Part shown: positions 1-8,167 of the stretch, one piece after another
Layout of the letters: each line of letters begins with the position of its first letter
How positions within the stretch are numbered: position 1 is the first letter of the stretch
NCBI GenBank assembly: GCA_021324995.1
Contig: JAJPIB010000076.1
Coordinates: forward strand, 1 to 38,554
Source of the DNA: Chlamydiia bacterium
GTDB taxonomy: Bacteria; Chlamydiota; Chlamydiia; Chlamydiales; Rhabdochlamydiaceae
Reading direction: 5' to 3'
Length of the DNA: 38,554 bases
Translations under genes and position numbers: made by a program
Notes under the pieces: model-generated
Databases searched by the model: none
What the model was told of the DNA's origin: nothing
Seen by the model: only the letters and a program-made list of their open reading frames with translations

Positions 1-106
1 GATTTAAAATTTAATCCCCCTCTGTGAGCTCTGTGATCTCTAGCGAACCTTGTTCGCGGGTGGTTGAAAAATGCTTTTTCCCGATTCTTCAGTTTTTTTC
101 GGTATA
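1..106. repeat. Terminal inverted repeat, left copy (106 bp)
   Basis: Bases 1-106 are the exact reverse complement of 38449-38554, the last bases of the window. The repeat ends inward in TATA. Its inner end (read outward, TATACCGAAAA then GAAGAATCGG) resembles the ends of the palindromes at 16740-16886 and 24584-24619. Both window edges cut into it, so the full repeat is probably longer. No convincing coding sequence lies in it. Confidence 0.9.
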
Positions 107-269
107 CACTGGTGACGTTTCAATGGGTTATAGAATTTTGGTTTTAACACGATCATTTTTTGATCCATCAAATAGGGACATTATTCAAGGAATAGGCCCT
201 GTTTGATGAATCGGGAAAGAGAGTTGTTAAAATCGAAATTCTTTAGCCGATTGAAACGAAACTGGTATA
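103..269. repeat. Palindromic MITE-like repeat, family B, copy 1
   Basis: This is an imperfect palindrome bounded by TATA at both ends, sharing its left TATA with the terminal repeat. The centre pairs GATCCATCAAATAGGG with CCCTGTTTGATGAATC, and the arms carry GACGTTTCAATGGG and GCCGATTGAAACG. A second copy in opposite orientation lies at 10234-10379. No transposase is encoded, which fits a non-autonomous element. The next reading frame starts immediately to its right. Confidence 0.85.
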
Positions 270-379
270 ACTAAAACGCTCGCTTCTTTTCTGATTGGGC
301 GCGCTTAGAAGAAGATCGCGAGAAAATCATTAAAGAAAGACACCTCGGCGATGAGGTAGAACCCTTCTCTTTTTTTAAG

Positions 380-679
380 ATGCAACTCAAAAAAGCCTTT
401 AAAGATGACATCCTCCTACCTGTAGCGACAAATGGGATGTTCTATCCTGGAACGAGCGACGTCGAACAAAAAGATCTCGATACAACGTTAGAGATAGTTT
501 CGCGCAAAACAAGTTCAGAAGAGCAAATTATGGAGATCCTCCTGAGCTTCAAGGAATGGCAAACAAAGGTCATCGAAAAAAACAAGGATGAGTTTGAAGG
601 TATTGAGAATGAAGCTTTCAACAAGATCGAGAAGATCCACCAAGATCGAAAGCTTGCTTCAGGGGAAGCACCGAATTGA
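380..679 (+). CDS. Hypothetical protein, probably a 5'-truncated remnant
   Basis: I do not recognise this 99-residue protein. It is charged and helical in character, with no membrane segment or known motif. The same frame stays open upstream to 275 with coding-like codons (reading roughly NARFFSDWARLEEDREKII) but has no ATG, GTG or TTG with a ribosome binding site. It begins just after the palindromic repeat ending at 269. The ATG at 380 follows a T-rich stretch with no Shine-Dalgarno. The simplest reading is that the repeat removed the start of a longer gene and this is its surviving 3' part; translation from 380 is uncertain. Confidence 0.5.
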   Translation: MQLKKAFKDDILLPVATNGMFYPGTSDVEQKDLDTTLEIVSRKTSSEEQIMEILLSFKEWQTKVIEKNKDEFEGIENEAFNKIEKIHQDRKLASGEAPN

Positions 680-680
680 T

Positions 681-715
681 AAACCAGCTACAAAATTAAG
701 AGCTGTAGCTGGTTT
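681..715. terminator. Bidirectional stem-loop between the remnant gene and acpP
   Basis: A perfect 12-bp stem (AAACCAGCTACA, 681-692, with TGTAGCTGGTTT, 704-715) encloses an 11-nt loop. It lies between the convergent stops of the 380-679 frame and acpP. The ends of the stem are A/T-rich, so it could end transcription from either side, although there is no long T tract beyond it. Confidence 0.6.
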
Positions 716-744
716 TCAGGACTAAATCACAATCTAAGAGATGA

Positions 745-978
745 CTAGCCTTTTTTCTTCTGGATATAGTCGACAACATCACCTACGGTCTTCAGTTTTT
801 CAGCCTCTTCTTCAGAGATTTCAAAACCAAAACGCTCTTCAAATGTCATGATGAGCTCTGTAAGATCTAAAGAATCTGCGTTTAAGTCTTCTACGAAAGA
901 CTTTTCTAAAGTAACGTCATTTGCATCGACACCGAGTTGCTCAACGACGATATCAATGACTTCTTTTTGGATTGACAT
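745..978 (-). CDS. acpP: Acyl carrier protein
   Basis: ACP is the small acidic cytoplasmic carrier that holds the growing acyl chain on a 4'-phosphopantetheine arm during type II fatty-acid synthesis. The attachment motif [12 protein letters not shown] is clear; the modified serine is residue 36 from the start chosen here. The acidic helix after it ([11 protein letters not shown]) is typical, and 77 residues is the normal family length. I chose the ATG at 978 because GAAAGGA (985-991) lies six bases upstream of it; that site abuts an in-frame ATG at 984, which is therefore too close. It is the last gene of the minus-strand fabH-fabD-fabG-acpP set. A 194-bp palindromic repeat fills the gap to fabG, so acpP may also have its own promoter. 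Confidence 0.95.
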   Translation of the reverse strand: MSIQKEVIDIVVEQLGVDANDVTLEKSFVEDLNADSLDLTELIMTFEERFGFEISEEEAEKLKTVGDVVDYIQKKKG

Positions 979-999
979 AGACATTCCTTTCGGTTTATT

Positions 1000-1193
1000 G
1001 AGGCAACCCGCAAAACTCGAGCGAGCGAAAAATCGCCCTTTTGGCGTCCTTCGCCACAGCGGCGGCTCGCCTACTCACTCGAGTATGTTTTTCGCCGCCG
1101 CTGTATGGACTGACAAGCACAGCTTGCGGGTCCTGGCGAGAAACCGCCAAAATCATCGATTTTTCTCACCGCTGGAGTTTTGCAGGTTGCCTC
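1000..1193. repeat. Palindromic repeat between fabG and acpP (family D)
   Basis: This 194-bp imperfect inverted repeat begins GAGGCAACCCGCAAAACTC and ends GAGTTTTGCAGGTTGCCTC. The arms continue with AAAAATCG and TTTTGGCG blocks. Its ends lack the TATA boundary of the other palindromes. A degenerate copy seems to lie at about 7390-7490. It separates acpP from the rest of the fab operon, and the RNA would fold into a long hairpin. Reading frames crossing it are artefacts of the palindrome. Confidence 0.8.
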
Positions 1194-1209
1194 TGTTAAT
1201 AAAAATTCA

Positions 1210-1965
1210 TCACATGACCATCCCGCCATCAACCGTAAGCACCTGGCCAGTGATATAGCCAGATAGATCGCTAGCGAGAAAAACAGCTGCATTCGCGATG
1301 TCCAGAGGATCTCCCATTCTTCCCATCGGGATTTTCTTAAGAATCCCCTCTTTTTGCCCATCTGTGAGAGCATCAGTCATACGCGTTTGAATAAATCCAG
1401 GAGCAATGCAGTTCACGCGGATATTGCGCGTTGCAAGCTCCTGAGCTAAAGCTTTTGTGAAGCCAATCATTCCTGATTTAGACGCAGCATAATTGGCTTG
1501 TCCTGCATTTCCTGTCAAGCCCACGACAGAGGAAATGTTAATAATTTTACCACCTTTGGCTTTGATCATGGGGCGGACAAGGGTTTGACAGGTATTATAA
1601 ATCGATTTTAGATTGACGTCCATGACCGCATCCCAGTCCTCTTCGGTCATCCGCATTAAAAGGCCATCGCGTGTGATCCCGGCATTGTTAACAAGAATAT
1701 CGATGTGGCCCCACGCACCAAGAAGCTCTTGAATCGCGCTTTCGACGGAAACTTTTTCTCCAACGTTCACGATAAAGGAAGTGAAGCGCTGCTCAGACGA
1801 TGTTCTCACCCCTTCAAGCTCCTGCACAACTTCTTTTGCCCTTTCTTCGTTTGTTCCAAAAATTGCGACATCTGCTCCTTGTCTAGCAAATGTCAGCGCA
1901 ATCTCTTTACCGATACCGGCTGTTCCTCCAGTGACTATCGCTTTTTTAGCTTTCAACAGTTGCAT
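1210..1965 (-). CDS. fabG: 3-oxoacyl-[acyl-carrier-protein] reductase
   Basis: This short-chain dehydrogenase performs the NADPH-dependent reduction of beta-ketoacyl-ACP in each elongation cycle. The 251 residues carry the whole SDR signature: the cofactor glycine motif TGGTAGIG (12-19), NNAG (93-96), the active-site Asn118, Ser145/146 in INISS, and the YAASK pair Tyr159/Lys163. The C-terminus ends in the usual GQVLTVDGG. The start is supported by GGAG just upstream of the ATG. The first 20 bases overlap the end of fabD, which indicates translational coupling. Other SDRs share these motifs, but the fab operon context and length settle the call. Confidence 0.96.
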   Translation of the reverse strand: MQLLKAKKAIVTGGTAGIGKEIALTFARQGADVAIFGTNEERAKEVVQELEGVRTSSEQRFTSFIVNVGEKVSVESAIQELLGAWGHIDILVNNAGITRDGLLMRMTEEDWDAVMDVNLKSIYNTCQTLVRPMIKAKGGKIINISSVVGLTGNAGQANYAASKSGMIGFTKALAQELATRNIRVNCIAPGFIQTRMTDALTDGQKEGILKKIPMGRMGDPLDIANAAVFLASDLSGYITGQVLTVDGGMVM

Positions 1966-2908
1966 AGGACTCCATGACCTTGTTCAATTCCTCTAAATCG
2001 GTGACTTTTTCAATACTGTAAATAGGCTCAGCCACCCCAATGCGCTTATTCATTCCGGCTAGAGTTTTTCCCGGGCCCATTTCAAAATAGGCTTGAACCT
2101 CTTGCTGCATCATTCTGCGAATCCCTTTTTCCCAGCGGACGGGAGAAATGACTTGTTCAATCAATACTTGGCGCATGAGTTCTGGGGATGTTACGAAATC
2201 CCCAGGAACATTCATCACCACATGAATATCGCTGGCGCGAAAAGGTACGGCTTCAATTTTAACAGCAAGCTTCTCTTGAGCGGAGAGCATTAGGCCACTG
2301 TGAAAAGCGCCAGAGACTTCCAGGGGAAGGATGCGCTTTGCGCCTTTTTGCTTGAGAACGTCCCCTGCGAGAGCAAGAGCTTCTAAAGAGCCAGCAATCA
2401 CGATTTGCCCAGGGCAGTTTAAGTTAGCTATCCAAACAGGGTGAGGAGGATTGATTTCGCGAATCCCTGTTTCTACAGTTTCTTCCGTCATTCCAAGGAC
2501 AACTTGCATCGATCCTTTTACTTCGAGACACGCCTGGTGCATGGCCTCCGCTCGAACACGCACTAAGTCAAGGCAATCGGCAAAAGAAATTTTACCCGCA
2601 GCGGTGAGAGCCGTATATTCGCCGAGACTCAAGCCAGCGCAGACAGCAGGCAAAAGATCAGGAAATTGCTGCTCGACAACGCGCAGCAGCGCCATGCTCG
2701 TGATGTAAATTGCAATTTGACTATTCTTTGTCAAAGTGAGCTCATCGGATGAGCCTTCAAAAATCAGCTTGGAAAAATGTCTATTTAGAACCTGATCCGC
2801 TTCTTCGAAAACTTCTTTAGCGATAGGAAACTGATCGTAAAAATCTTTGCCCATGCCGGGATACTGGGCTCCTTGACCGGGAAAGAGAAATGCGAATTTT
2901 TTATTCAT
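1946..2908 (-). CDS. fabD: Malonyl-CoA:ACP transacylase
   Basis: FabD moves malonyl groups from CoA to ACP, providing the extender unit for fatty-acid synthesis in the cytoplasm. The 320-residue protein has the N-terminal FPGQGAQYPGMG motif (9-20), the nucleophile Ser94 in GLSLGEY, and the downstream SGAFHSGLM segment holding the catalytic histidine. The length is normal. The gene overlaps fabH by 8 bases at its start and fabG by 20 bases at its end, so the three are surely one transcript with coupled translation. Confidence 0.96.
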   Translation of the reverse strand: MNKKFAFLFPGQGAQYPGMGKDFYDQFPIAKEVFEEADQVLNRHFSKLIFEGSSDELTLTKNSQIAIYITSMALLRVVEQQFPDLLPAVCAGLSLGEYTALTAAGKISFADCLDLVRVRAEAMHQACLEVKGSMQVVLGMTEETVETGIREINPPHPVWIANLNCPGQIVIAGSLEALALAGDVLKQKGAKRILPLEVSGAFHSGLMLSAQEKLAVKIEAVPFRASDIHVVMNVPGDFVTSPELMRQVLIEQVISPVRWEKGIRRMMQQEVQAYFEMGPGKTLAGMNKRIGVAEPIYSIEKVTDLEELNKVMESYATVES

Positions 2909-3911
2909 AGGATTCTTCCTCAGACCAAGTTAAGACCGACGCGCCCCAAGTTAACCCTGCACCAAACGCGGTAAGTAAAATGTTTTCACCAGCAATGAGT
3001 GGTTTTTCATGAAGAAGTTCGTCCAAGGCAATACCTACTGAGGACGAGGATGTATTGCCGTACTTGTGAATCGTGCGATAAACACGATCCTCTGGAACTG
3101 CAAACCGTTTTGCAATGGCTTCGATAATGCGCATGTTTGCCTGATGAGGGATGAGCCAGCTGATCTGCGATTCATCGAGACCCGCTCTATCTAGACACTC
3201 CTTAGAAACCGATTCCATCCGTCTGACCGCATGCTTAAACACTTCTTTGCCTTCCATACGCAAATAGTGGAGTTTTGCAGAAACGGTTTCTTCCGTTGCT
3301 GGACTTCGAGAGCCACCGCCTGGGAGAATAATCAGTTCTGCTAAATCGCCATCGGCACCGAGGCGCACATCGCGGACAATGAGACCTTTTCCGCGGCAGC
3401 TAACCACACAGGCAGAAGCCCCGTCTCCAAATAAAACGCACGTATTTCGGTCTGCATAGTCGACGATAGAAGAAACTTTTTCAGAAGCAACAATTAACAC
3501 ATTTTTATATACACCGGAATCCACATAAGCTTTCGCCTGTGAAAGCGCGTAAATGTAGCCCGTGCACGCCGCCTGAATATCGACAGCTGCAGAATTGACT
3601 GCTTTCAAACGAGCCTGCAAAAGACACGCCGTACTAGGAAACACAAAATCAGGGGTGTGAGTAGCGACGAGGATGAGATCGATTTCTTCAGCAGAAATTT
3701 TTGCAGATTCGATCGCGCGCTTCGCTGCCTGGAAACCCATATCAGAAGTTGATTCATCCGATTTCGCAATACGCCTCTCTTTCATTCCTGTCCGAGAAAA
3801 AATCCACTCATCGGAAGTCTCCACCATTTTTTCAAGGTCTTGATTCGACAAAATGCGCTCTGGCAGATACCGACCGGTTCCTATAATACGTGCTTTTGAA
3901 TGTTTATTCAT
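2901..3911 (-). CDS. fabH: 3-oxoacyl-[acyl-carrier-protein] synthase III
   Basis: FabH starts fatty-acid synthesis by condensing an acyl-CoA primer with malonyl-ACP. The 336 residues contain the thiolase-fold triad: Cys116 in QAACTGYIYAL, His in IPHQANMRIIEAIAKRF and Asn in KYGNTSSSSVG. It is the first gene of the minus-strand fab operon. The ATG has no obvious Shine-Dalgarno, but the protein start (MNKHSKARIIGTGRYLPE) matches the family. The roughly 175-bp gap to the divergent recR must hold promoters for both directions. Confidence 0.96.
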   Translation of the reverse strand: MNKHSKARIIGTGRYLPERILSNQDLEKMVETSDEWIFSRTGMKERRIAKSDESTSDMGFQAAKRAIESAKISAEEIDLILVATHTPDFVFPSTACLLQARLKAVNSAAVDIQAACTGYIYALSQAKAYVDSGVYKNVLIVASEKVSSIVDYADRNTCVLFGDGASACVVSCRGKGLIVRDVRLGADGDLAELIILPGGGSRSPATEETVSAKLHYLRMEGKEVFKHAVRRMESVSKECLDRAGLDESQISWLIPHQANMRIIEAIAKRFAVPEDRVYRTIHKYGNTSSSSVGIALDELLHEKPLIAGENILLTAFGAGLTWGASVLTWSEEESYE

Positions 3912-4086
3912 GAATACAAAAATTTAAAGTGTAAACCACCAGTATTTTACCTTAGCCCCCACAAAAATGAAAAGGATTATTTCTCCAGTATAGACAACAA
4001 GTCAAATTAAGTTTTCAGCACAAAAGAGAGTTTTGAAATATTCCCCTCTCTATTAACCTGAGTGCAAAAACAGGATAACCCTCTCT

Positions 4087-4686
4087 ATGGCCAAATACCC
4101 TTTTGAACTCAACCAACTCATCGCTTATCTAAAAAAACTTCCCGGCGTCGGCACGAAAACCGCCGAACGATTCGCTTTCCACCTTCTAGGGTGGCAAGAA
4201 GCAGAGATTAAAAATTTTTCTTCCTCTCTCTTCCACTTAAAAGAAAAAATCACTCAGTGTGCCGAATGCCACTGCCTAACGGGAGAAAATACCTGTTTTT
4301 TCTGTAGCTCATCCTTAAGGGACAAGACACAGCTTTGCATTGTGGCCTCTCCCCGAGATGCTTACTCTATCGACGAAACAGGAGCTTTTCGAGGACTTTA
4401 CCATGTCTTAGGCGGGCTCCTCTCCCCTATCGATGGTAAAACGCCAGAGCACTTAAACCTGGAACACCTAAAAAAAAGAATAACTACTCTCGGCGTCAAA
4501 GAAGTGATTATCGCTCTTGACTCTACTCTAGAAGGAGATACCACTTCGCTTTTTCTCAAAGAACAAATCCAAACATGGGGACTCCCCGTTTCACGCCTAG
4601 CCTTCGGCATCCCTATTGGCAGCTCCCTCGACTTTGTCGATGGAGGCACTCTAGCTCGCGCCCTCACTGGCCGCCAGTCTTTCTAG
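4087..4686 (+). CDS. recR: Recombination mediator protein RecR
   Basis: RecR works with RecO (and RecF) to load RecA on SSB-covered single-stranded DNA during gap repair. The 199-residue protein has the three expected parts in order. There is an N-terminal helix-hairpin-helix (KLPGVGTKTAERFAFHLL, about 17-34). A four-cysteine zinc finger follows (CAEC then CFFC, about 58-75). Next is a Toprim domain beginning QLCIVASPRDAYSIDETGAF, with the later acidic EGDTTSLFL segment. The length is standard. No strong ribosome binding site is visible. It is divergent from fabH, and a large palindrome separates it from bamA, so it is probably transcribed apart from bamA. Confidence 0.95.
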   Translation: MAKYPFELNQLIAYLKKLPGVGTKTAERFAFHLLGWQEAEIKNFSSSLFHLKEKITQCAECHCLTGENTCFFCSSSLRDKTQLCIVASPRDAYSIDETGAFRGLYHVLGGLLSPIDGKTPEHLNLEHLKKRITTLGVKEVIIALDSTLEGDTTSLFLKEQIQTWGLPVSRLAFGIPIGSSLDFVDGGTLARALTGRQSF

Positions 4687-4728
4687 CGCTCTGTTGGATG
4701 CAACCAAAACAGTCAAAGCACAAGAAGC

Positions 4729-4859
4729 TATAAATTTTATAAAGTCTGAAAAGGCGCCTCTTTTTCATAAGTCGGGGGTCCGGGCGAGCACTGCGTGTCC
4801 CCCTCGGCCCCCCGACTTATGAAAAAGAGTCAGTGCTTACGTTTTTATAAAATTTTATA
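4729..4859. repeat. TATA-bounded palindromic repeat between recR and bamA
   Basis: This palindrome fills much of the 322-bp gap between recR and bamA. The inner arms (CTCTTTTTCATAAGTCGGGG at 4758 and its complement ending at 4829) are nearly perfect and enclose a GC-rich loop. The outer arms are AT-rich (TATAAATTTTATAAA on the left, TTTATAAAATTTTATA on the right). The rest of the gap, 4860-5008, shows no gene and should hold the bamA promoter, though no clear consensus is visible. Confidence 0.8.
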
Positions 4860-5008
4860 ATGTCCTATGCCCTGCCTATCTAGTTCTATCATTTGCAAAT
4901 ATTCCTTTGGTTTCCATATAATCAACCAACTTATATCCTTGGTGCTGAGATTTTGCCGAGAGCGGCGAAATCTCTTTGAAACTCGAATGCTAGCGGAAAA
5001 AATTCAAC

Positions 5009-7378
5009 ATGAGCAAAAAACTTCTCGTTTATCTCTCCCTCATCTCCTTCACATGCTCCCCTATGCCCTCTCTGATGGCATCTTATTCTGCTTCTACTGA
5101 AGCCTTCGAGGACCGTAAAATCGCTAACATCGATATCCAACCAGAAAATCTTCCTCCCAACGCTTCCTTTGATTCGAAAACAGTCTTATCTCGCTTAAAA
5201 ACAAAGGTTGGCGACCCTTTCTCTCAAATAACTTTTGATAGCGATCTAAAGACACTTTCTGAGGAATACGATCGTGTCGAACCGAATATTCGGGTGAACA
5301 ATGGAGAAGTGTATCTGACTCTAAAGGTATGGCCAAGACCCGTCATCAGAACCATTAAATGGTCAGGCAATACACACATCAAAACCAAAACACTTCAAAA
5401 AGAACTCGGCATTAAACCAAAAGCTTCTTTTAACCGTCAGGCATTCAATAAAGCTTTTAATAAAGTAAAAGAATTTTATGTCAAAAAAGGCTACTTCGAA
5501 TCCCAACTTCAGTACGCCATCATCCCCGATTCCAAAACAAACGAGGTCGATGTCCTCATCGATGTGCGCGAAGGAAGATCCGGAAAAATCGACAATATTG
5601 TATTTAAAGGCTTTAGCAAAACTGAGCGCAGTGAAATTCTGGGAATGATCTACACCAAGAAATACAACCTCTTCACTAGCTGGCTGACAGGAATGGGCAC
5701 TTACCATGAAGAAGCATTGGAACAGGATAAGCTAACAATCCTTAACTATTTGCAAAACAGGGGCTATGCCGATGCTAAGGTCGATATTCGCGTGACCGAG
5801 GCAAAAAGCGAAGGAAAAATCATTCTCGAGATTACGGCTGTCAGAGGTCCTATTTTTCACTTCGGAAAAATCACTTTCAAAGGAAACACGCTTCTCACCG
5901 ATAAAGAAATCGATGCCGTTTTCTCCGCGCGCCCGGGTGGGGTTTATTCCCCCGATAAATTGCGCCAGTCGATGCAATCGATCAAAGACATCTATGGCCG
6001 CAAGGGACATATCGACGCAAATGTTCAGTATGAAACACACCTTGTCTCCAGCGAGCCTGCTTATAACGTCACTTATCAGATCGACGAAGGGCAACAATAT
6101 AAGATCGGAATGGTTCGCGTTTTCGGAAACGTACAAACACAAGCTCACGTTATCCTCCGCGAATCTCTTCTCGTTCCTGGGGAAACATTCGATGGAGCCA
6201 AACTTAAAGCGACGCAAACTCGCCTTGAAAATATCGGTTACTTCAAAAGCGTCAACGTTTACGCAGTGCGCACGACAGATGATCAAGCGCTTGGAGACAA
6301 TTACCGCGATGTCTATATCGAGGTAGAAGAAACAACAACGGGCAACGTCAGTCTCTTCTTTGGATTCAGCAGCGCAGATAGCGTCTTCGGAGGACTCGAT
6401 CTTTCCGAGACAAACTTTAACTATAGAGGGATTCCTAAAGTCTTTAAAGACGGCCTCTCTTCCCTGCGCGGCGGCGGAGAATATGCTCATGCAAGAGCGA
6501 GCCTTGGAGCTAAACAAAGAACCTATACGATCTCCTGGTTGACCCCGTATTTCCGCGATACTCTTTGGAGAGTGGGTTTTGATATTTCGCAATCCCACAG
6601 CACCATTGTCTCAAAAGACTATGATATGGATACAGTAGGTTTTTCACTCAATGCCTCCTATCCTTTGAGTTACTATTGGACATTCGGGACGAAATATCGC
6701 TTTAAAAATTCTGACGTCAGCGTACCTAGTAGTTCTCCTAAGGAAGAAAAGAAGCAAGGCGACACCGAAGGTATTATCTCTGGAATTGGATCGTCGATTT
6801 CTTTTGACTCTACTGACAGCGCCACGAAGCCGCATAATGGTTTCCGCTCTTCGTTAGAGGCGGAATATGTCGGCATTTGGGGAAATTACGATTTCCTCCG
6901 TTTCTCTTACATCAATAGCTACTATACCCAGCTGTGGAAACATGGAATCATGAAGTACCGCTGGGACTTCCGGTTTATCGATCCCGTATTTAGAACAAGT
7001 AGTCCGAAAGATATCCCTTTAAGCGAACGTTTTTATATTGGGGGACTGAATACAGTCCGAGGCTATAGGGATTTCAGCCTGGGGCCTGCATTCTCAAATA
7101 AGGATCCGAAGGGCGGTATCTCTACAGTAGTTCTCTCTCTCGAATACCTGCAAGAAATCTTTCCCTTCATGGATGTCTTTGGCTTCGTTGATGGCGGAAG
7201 TATTACCCTAAAAAAATTCGGTTTCTCTACAATGTATTTTACGTCGGGATTTGGATTTCGCTTGGAATTAATCAATCGCATGCCAGTTATTCTTGGAATG
7301 GGATTTCCTATCAATAAAGCGCGCCATAATCATGGTGAGGTACGTAAATTTTTCTTCTCGATGGGGGGACAGTTCTAG
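5009..7378 (+). CDS. bamA: Outer membrane protein assembly factor BamA (Omp85)
   Basis: BamA is the essential outer-membrane barrel that folds and inserts other beta-barrel proteins. The 789-residue precursor starts with a signal peptide (about 1-26). Next come tandem POTRA domains; repeated units begin near IRTIKWSGNTHI, IDNIVFKGF, FGKITFKGNTLL and IGMVRVFGNVQ, the first POTRA being more diverged. The C-terminal half (from about residue 430) is a 16-strand-type barrel with the conserved loop motif NTVRGYRDFSLGP and a terminal Phe (SMGGQF) serving as the barrel signal. The start ATG has only a weak GGAAA upstream. It heads the bamA-skp-lpxD cluster, the order found in other Chlamydiae. Several opposite-strand frames inside it are not genes. 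Confidence 0.96.
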   Translation: MSKKLLVYLSLISFTCSPMPSLMASYSASTEAFEDRKIANIDIQPENLPPNASFDSKTVLSRLKTKVGDPFSQITFDSDLKTLSEEYDRVEPNIRVNNGEVYLTLKVWPRPVIRTIKWSGNTHIKTKTLQKELGIKPKASFNRQAFNKAFNKVKEFYVKKGYFESQLQYAIIPDSKTNEVDVLIDVREGRSGKIDNIVFKGFSKTERSEILGMIYTKKYNLFTSWLTGMGTYHEEALEQDKLTILNYLQNRGYADAKVDIRVTEAKSEGKIILEITAVRGPIFHFGKITFKGNTLLTDKEIDAVFSARPGGVYSPDKLRQSMQSIKDIYGRKGHIDANVQYETHLVSSEPAYNVTYQIDEGQQYKIGMVRVFGNVQTQAHVILRESLLVPGETFDGAKLKATQTRLENIGYFKSVNVYAVRTTDDQALGDNYRDVYIEVEETTTGNVSLFFGFSSADSVFGGLDLSETNFNYRGIPKVFKDGLSSLRGGGEYAHARASLGAKQRTYTISWLTPYFRDTLWRVGFDISQSHSTIVSKDYDMDTVGFSLNASYPLSYYWTFGTKYRFKNSDVSVPSSSPKEEKKQGDTEGIISGIGSSISFDSTDSATKPHNGFRSSLEAEYVGIWGNYDFLRFSYINSYYTQLWKHGIMKYRWDFRFIDPVFRTSSPKDIPLSERFYIGGLNTVRGYRDFSLGPAFSNKDPKGGISTVVLSLEYLQEIFPFMDVFGFVDGGSITLKKFGFSTMYFTSGFGFRLELINRMPVILGMGFPINKARHNHGEVRKFFFSMGGQF

Positions 7379-7389
7379 TGCTCTATAAA

Positions 7390-7490
7390 GAGGCAATTGC
7401 AAAACTTAAACACTCACTTTTGGGCATCTTTTACCACGGCGCCCATTCTACTCTTCATTCGAGCATGCTTACGCCGCGGCCTATGGTTTC
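7390..7490. repeat. Degenerate copy of the family D palindrome (left half)
   Basis: The stretch beginning GAGGCAATTGCAAAACT follows the same order of blocks as the repeat at 1000-1193: a TTTTGG block, a CCACGGCG block, TACTC, CGAGCATG, then GCCGC and TATGG. The matching right arm is missing. It fills the gap between bamA and skp, and an open frame in it upstream of skp is not part of that gene. Confidence 0.5.
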
Positions 7491-7573
7491 TAAAGAAAAA
7501 TATATTCGGAAGTTTTTCCCTAACAACCTTTCCTGCCTTAAAGCAGGAAGCTGAATCACAAGGAGATGATATC

Positions 7574-8140
7574 ATGAAACGCCACTTTGTTCCCGTACTT
7601 TTGGCTGCACTCGGCCTATCCACAGCAGCTTTCAGCGCTGAATCCGCACCGTCTTTTGGAATTGTGAATTTTGGCACATGCGTCAGCGATTCTAAGTTAG
7701 GTAAGCAAGAACAGGCTTCCTTTGAAACCCTCAAAAAACAAATGTCGACTCTTCTTGAAGATACAGAAAAGCAAATCAACGAACTTTCTGCAAAATTCAA
7801 CGATCCCGAATATCTAGATGGACTTTCACCTGACGCTGAAGAAGAGCTGAAAAATAAATTCCGCACGCTTAATGAAGAGCTCAGCCGCTACCAAAACCAA
7901 TACTATCAGGTGATGAATCAAGCAAACATGCGCATCATCCAAACCTTAGGCACGAGCATCAACACCGCCTCTGAAAAAGTGGCCAAAGACAAGAAATTGA
8001 CGATGGTTGTCAACAAAGACGCTTGCTTTTACTACACACCTGATCGCGATGTCACGAATTTCGTCATCGCAGAGATGGATAAAAATTTCGTCCAAGATTC
8101 TAAAAAACAAGCAAATGCTGAGACAGCACCTGCTGCATAA
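7574..8140 (+). CDS. skp: Periplasmic chaperone OmpH/Skp
   Basis: Skp binds unfolded outer-membrane proteins in the periplasm and keeps them soluble on the way to BamA. The 188-residue precursor has a clear signal peptide (MKRHFVPVLLAALGLSTAAFSA, cleaved near residue 22). The short first strand FGIVNFGTCVSDSKLGK follows, then a long coiled-coil tentacle region (about 45-130), and a C-terminal strand (KKLTMVVNKDACFYY) typical of OmpH. A longer frame runs back to 7397, but I chose 7574: AAGGAG (7560-7565) is eight bases upstream and the signal peptide starts there. It sits between bamA and lpxD, matching its role in envelope assembly. Confidence 0.93.
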   Translation: MKRHFVPVLLAALGLSTAAFSAESAPSFGIVNFGTCVSDSKLGKQEQASFETLKKQMSTLLEDTEKQINELSAKFNDPEYLDGLSPDAEEELKNKFRTLNEELSRYQNQYYQVMNQANMRIIQTLGTSINTASEKVAKDKKLTMVVNKDACFYYTPDRDVTNFVIAEMDKNFVQDSKKQANAETAPAA

Positions 8141-8167
8141 CCCAAAACCGAAGTTAAGAAGTAACGT

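Noticed and set aside
24..206. Open frame of 60 codons on the plus strand
   Set aside because: It lies wholly in two palindromic repeats and has no ribosome site or protein-like composition.
848..1373. Frames of about 100-136 codons on both strands
   Set aside because: They run across the 1000-1193 palindrome and over the acpP and fabG genes; the apparent proteins come from the repeat and from antisense reading.
3985..4025. A further remnant of a TATA-bounded repeat (CAGTATAGACAA)
   Set aside because: Twelve bases match the flank at 35087, but the similarity then becomes plain AT-rich sequence; no palindrome is present.
5732..6598. A 288-codon frame on the minus strand
   Set aside because: It is antisense to bamA, whose frame is fully supported by POTRA and barrel motifs. 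Its translation is Cys/Ser-rich with no motif.
7397..7573. Upstream extension of skp
   Set aside because: The extension lies in a degenerate repeat and would put the signal peptide in the middle of the protein; the Shine-Dalgarno and signal peptide fix the start at 7574.
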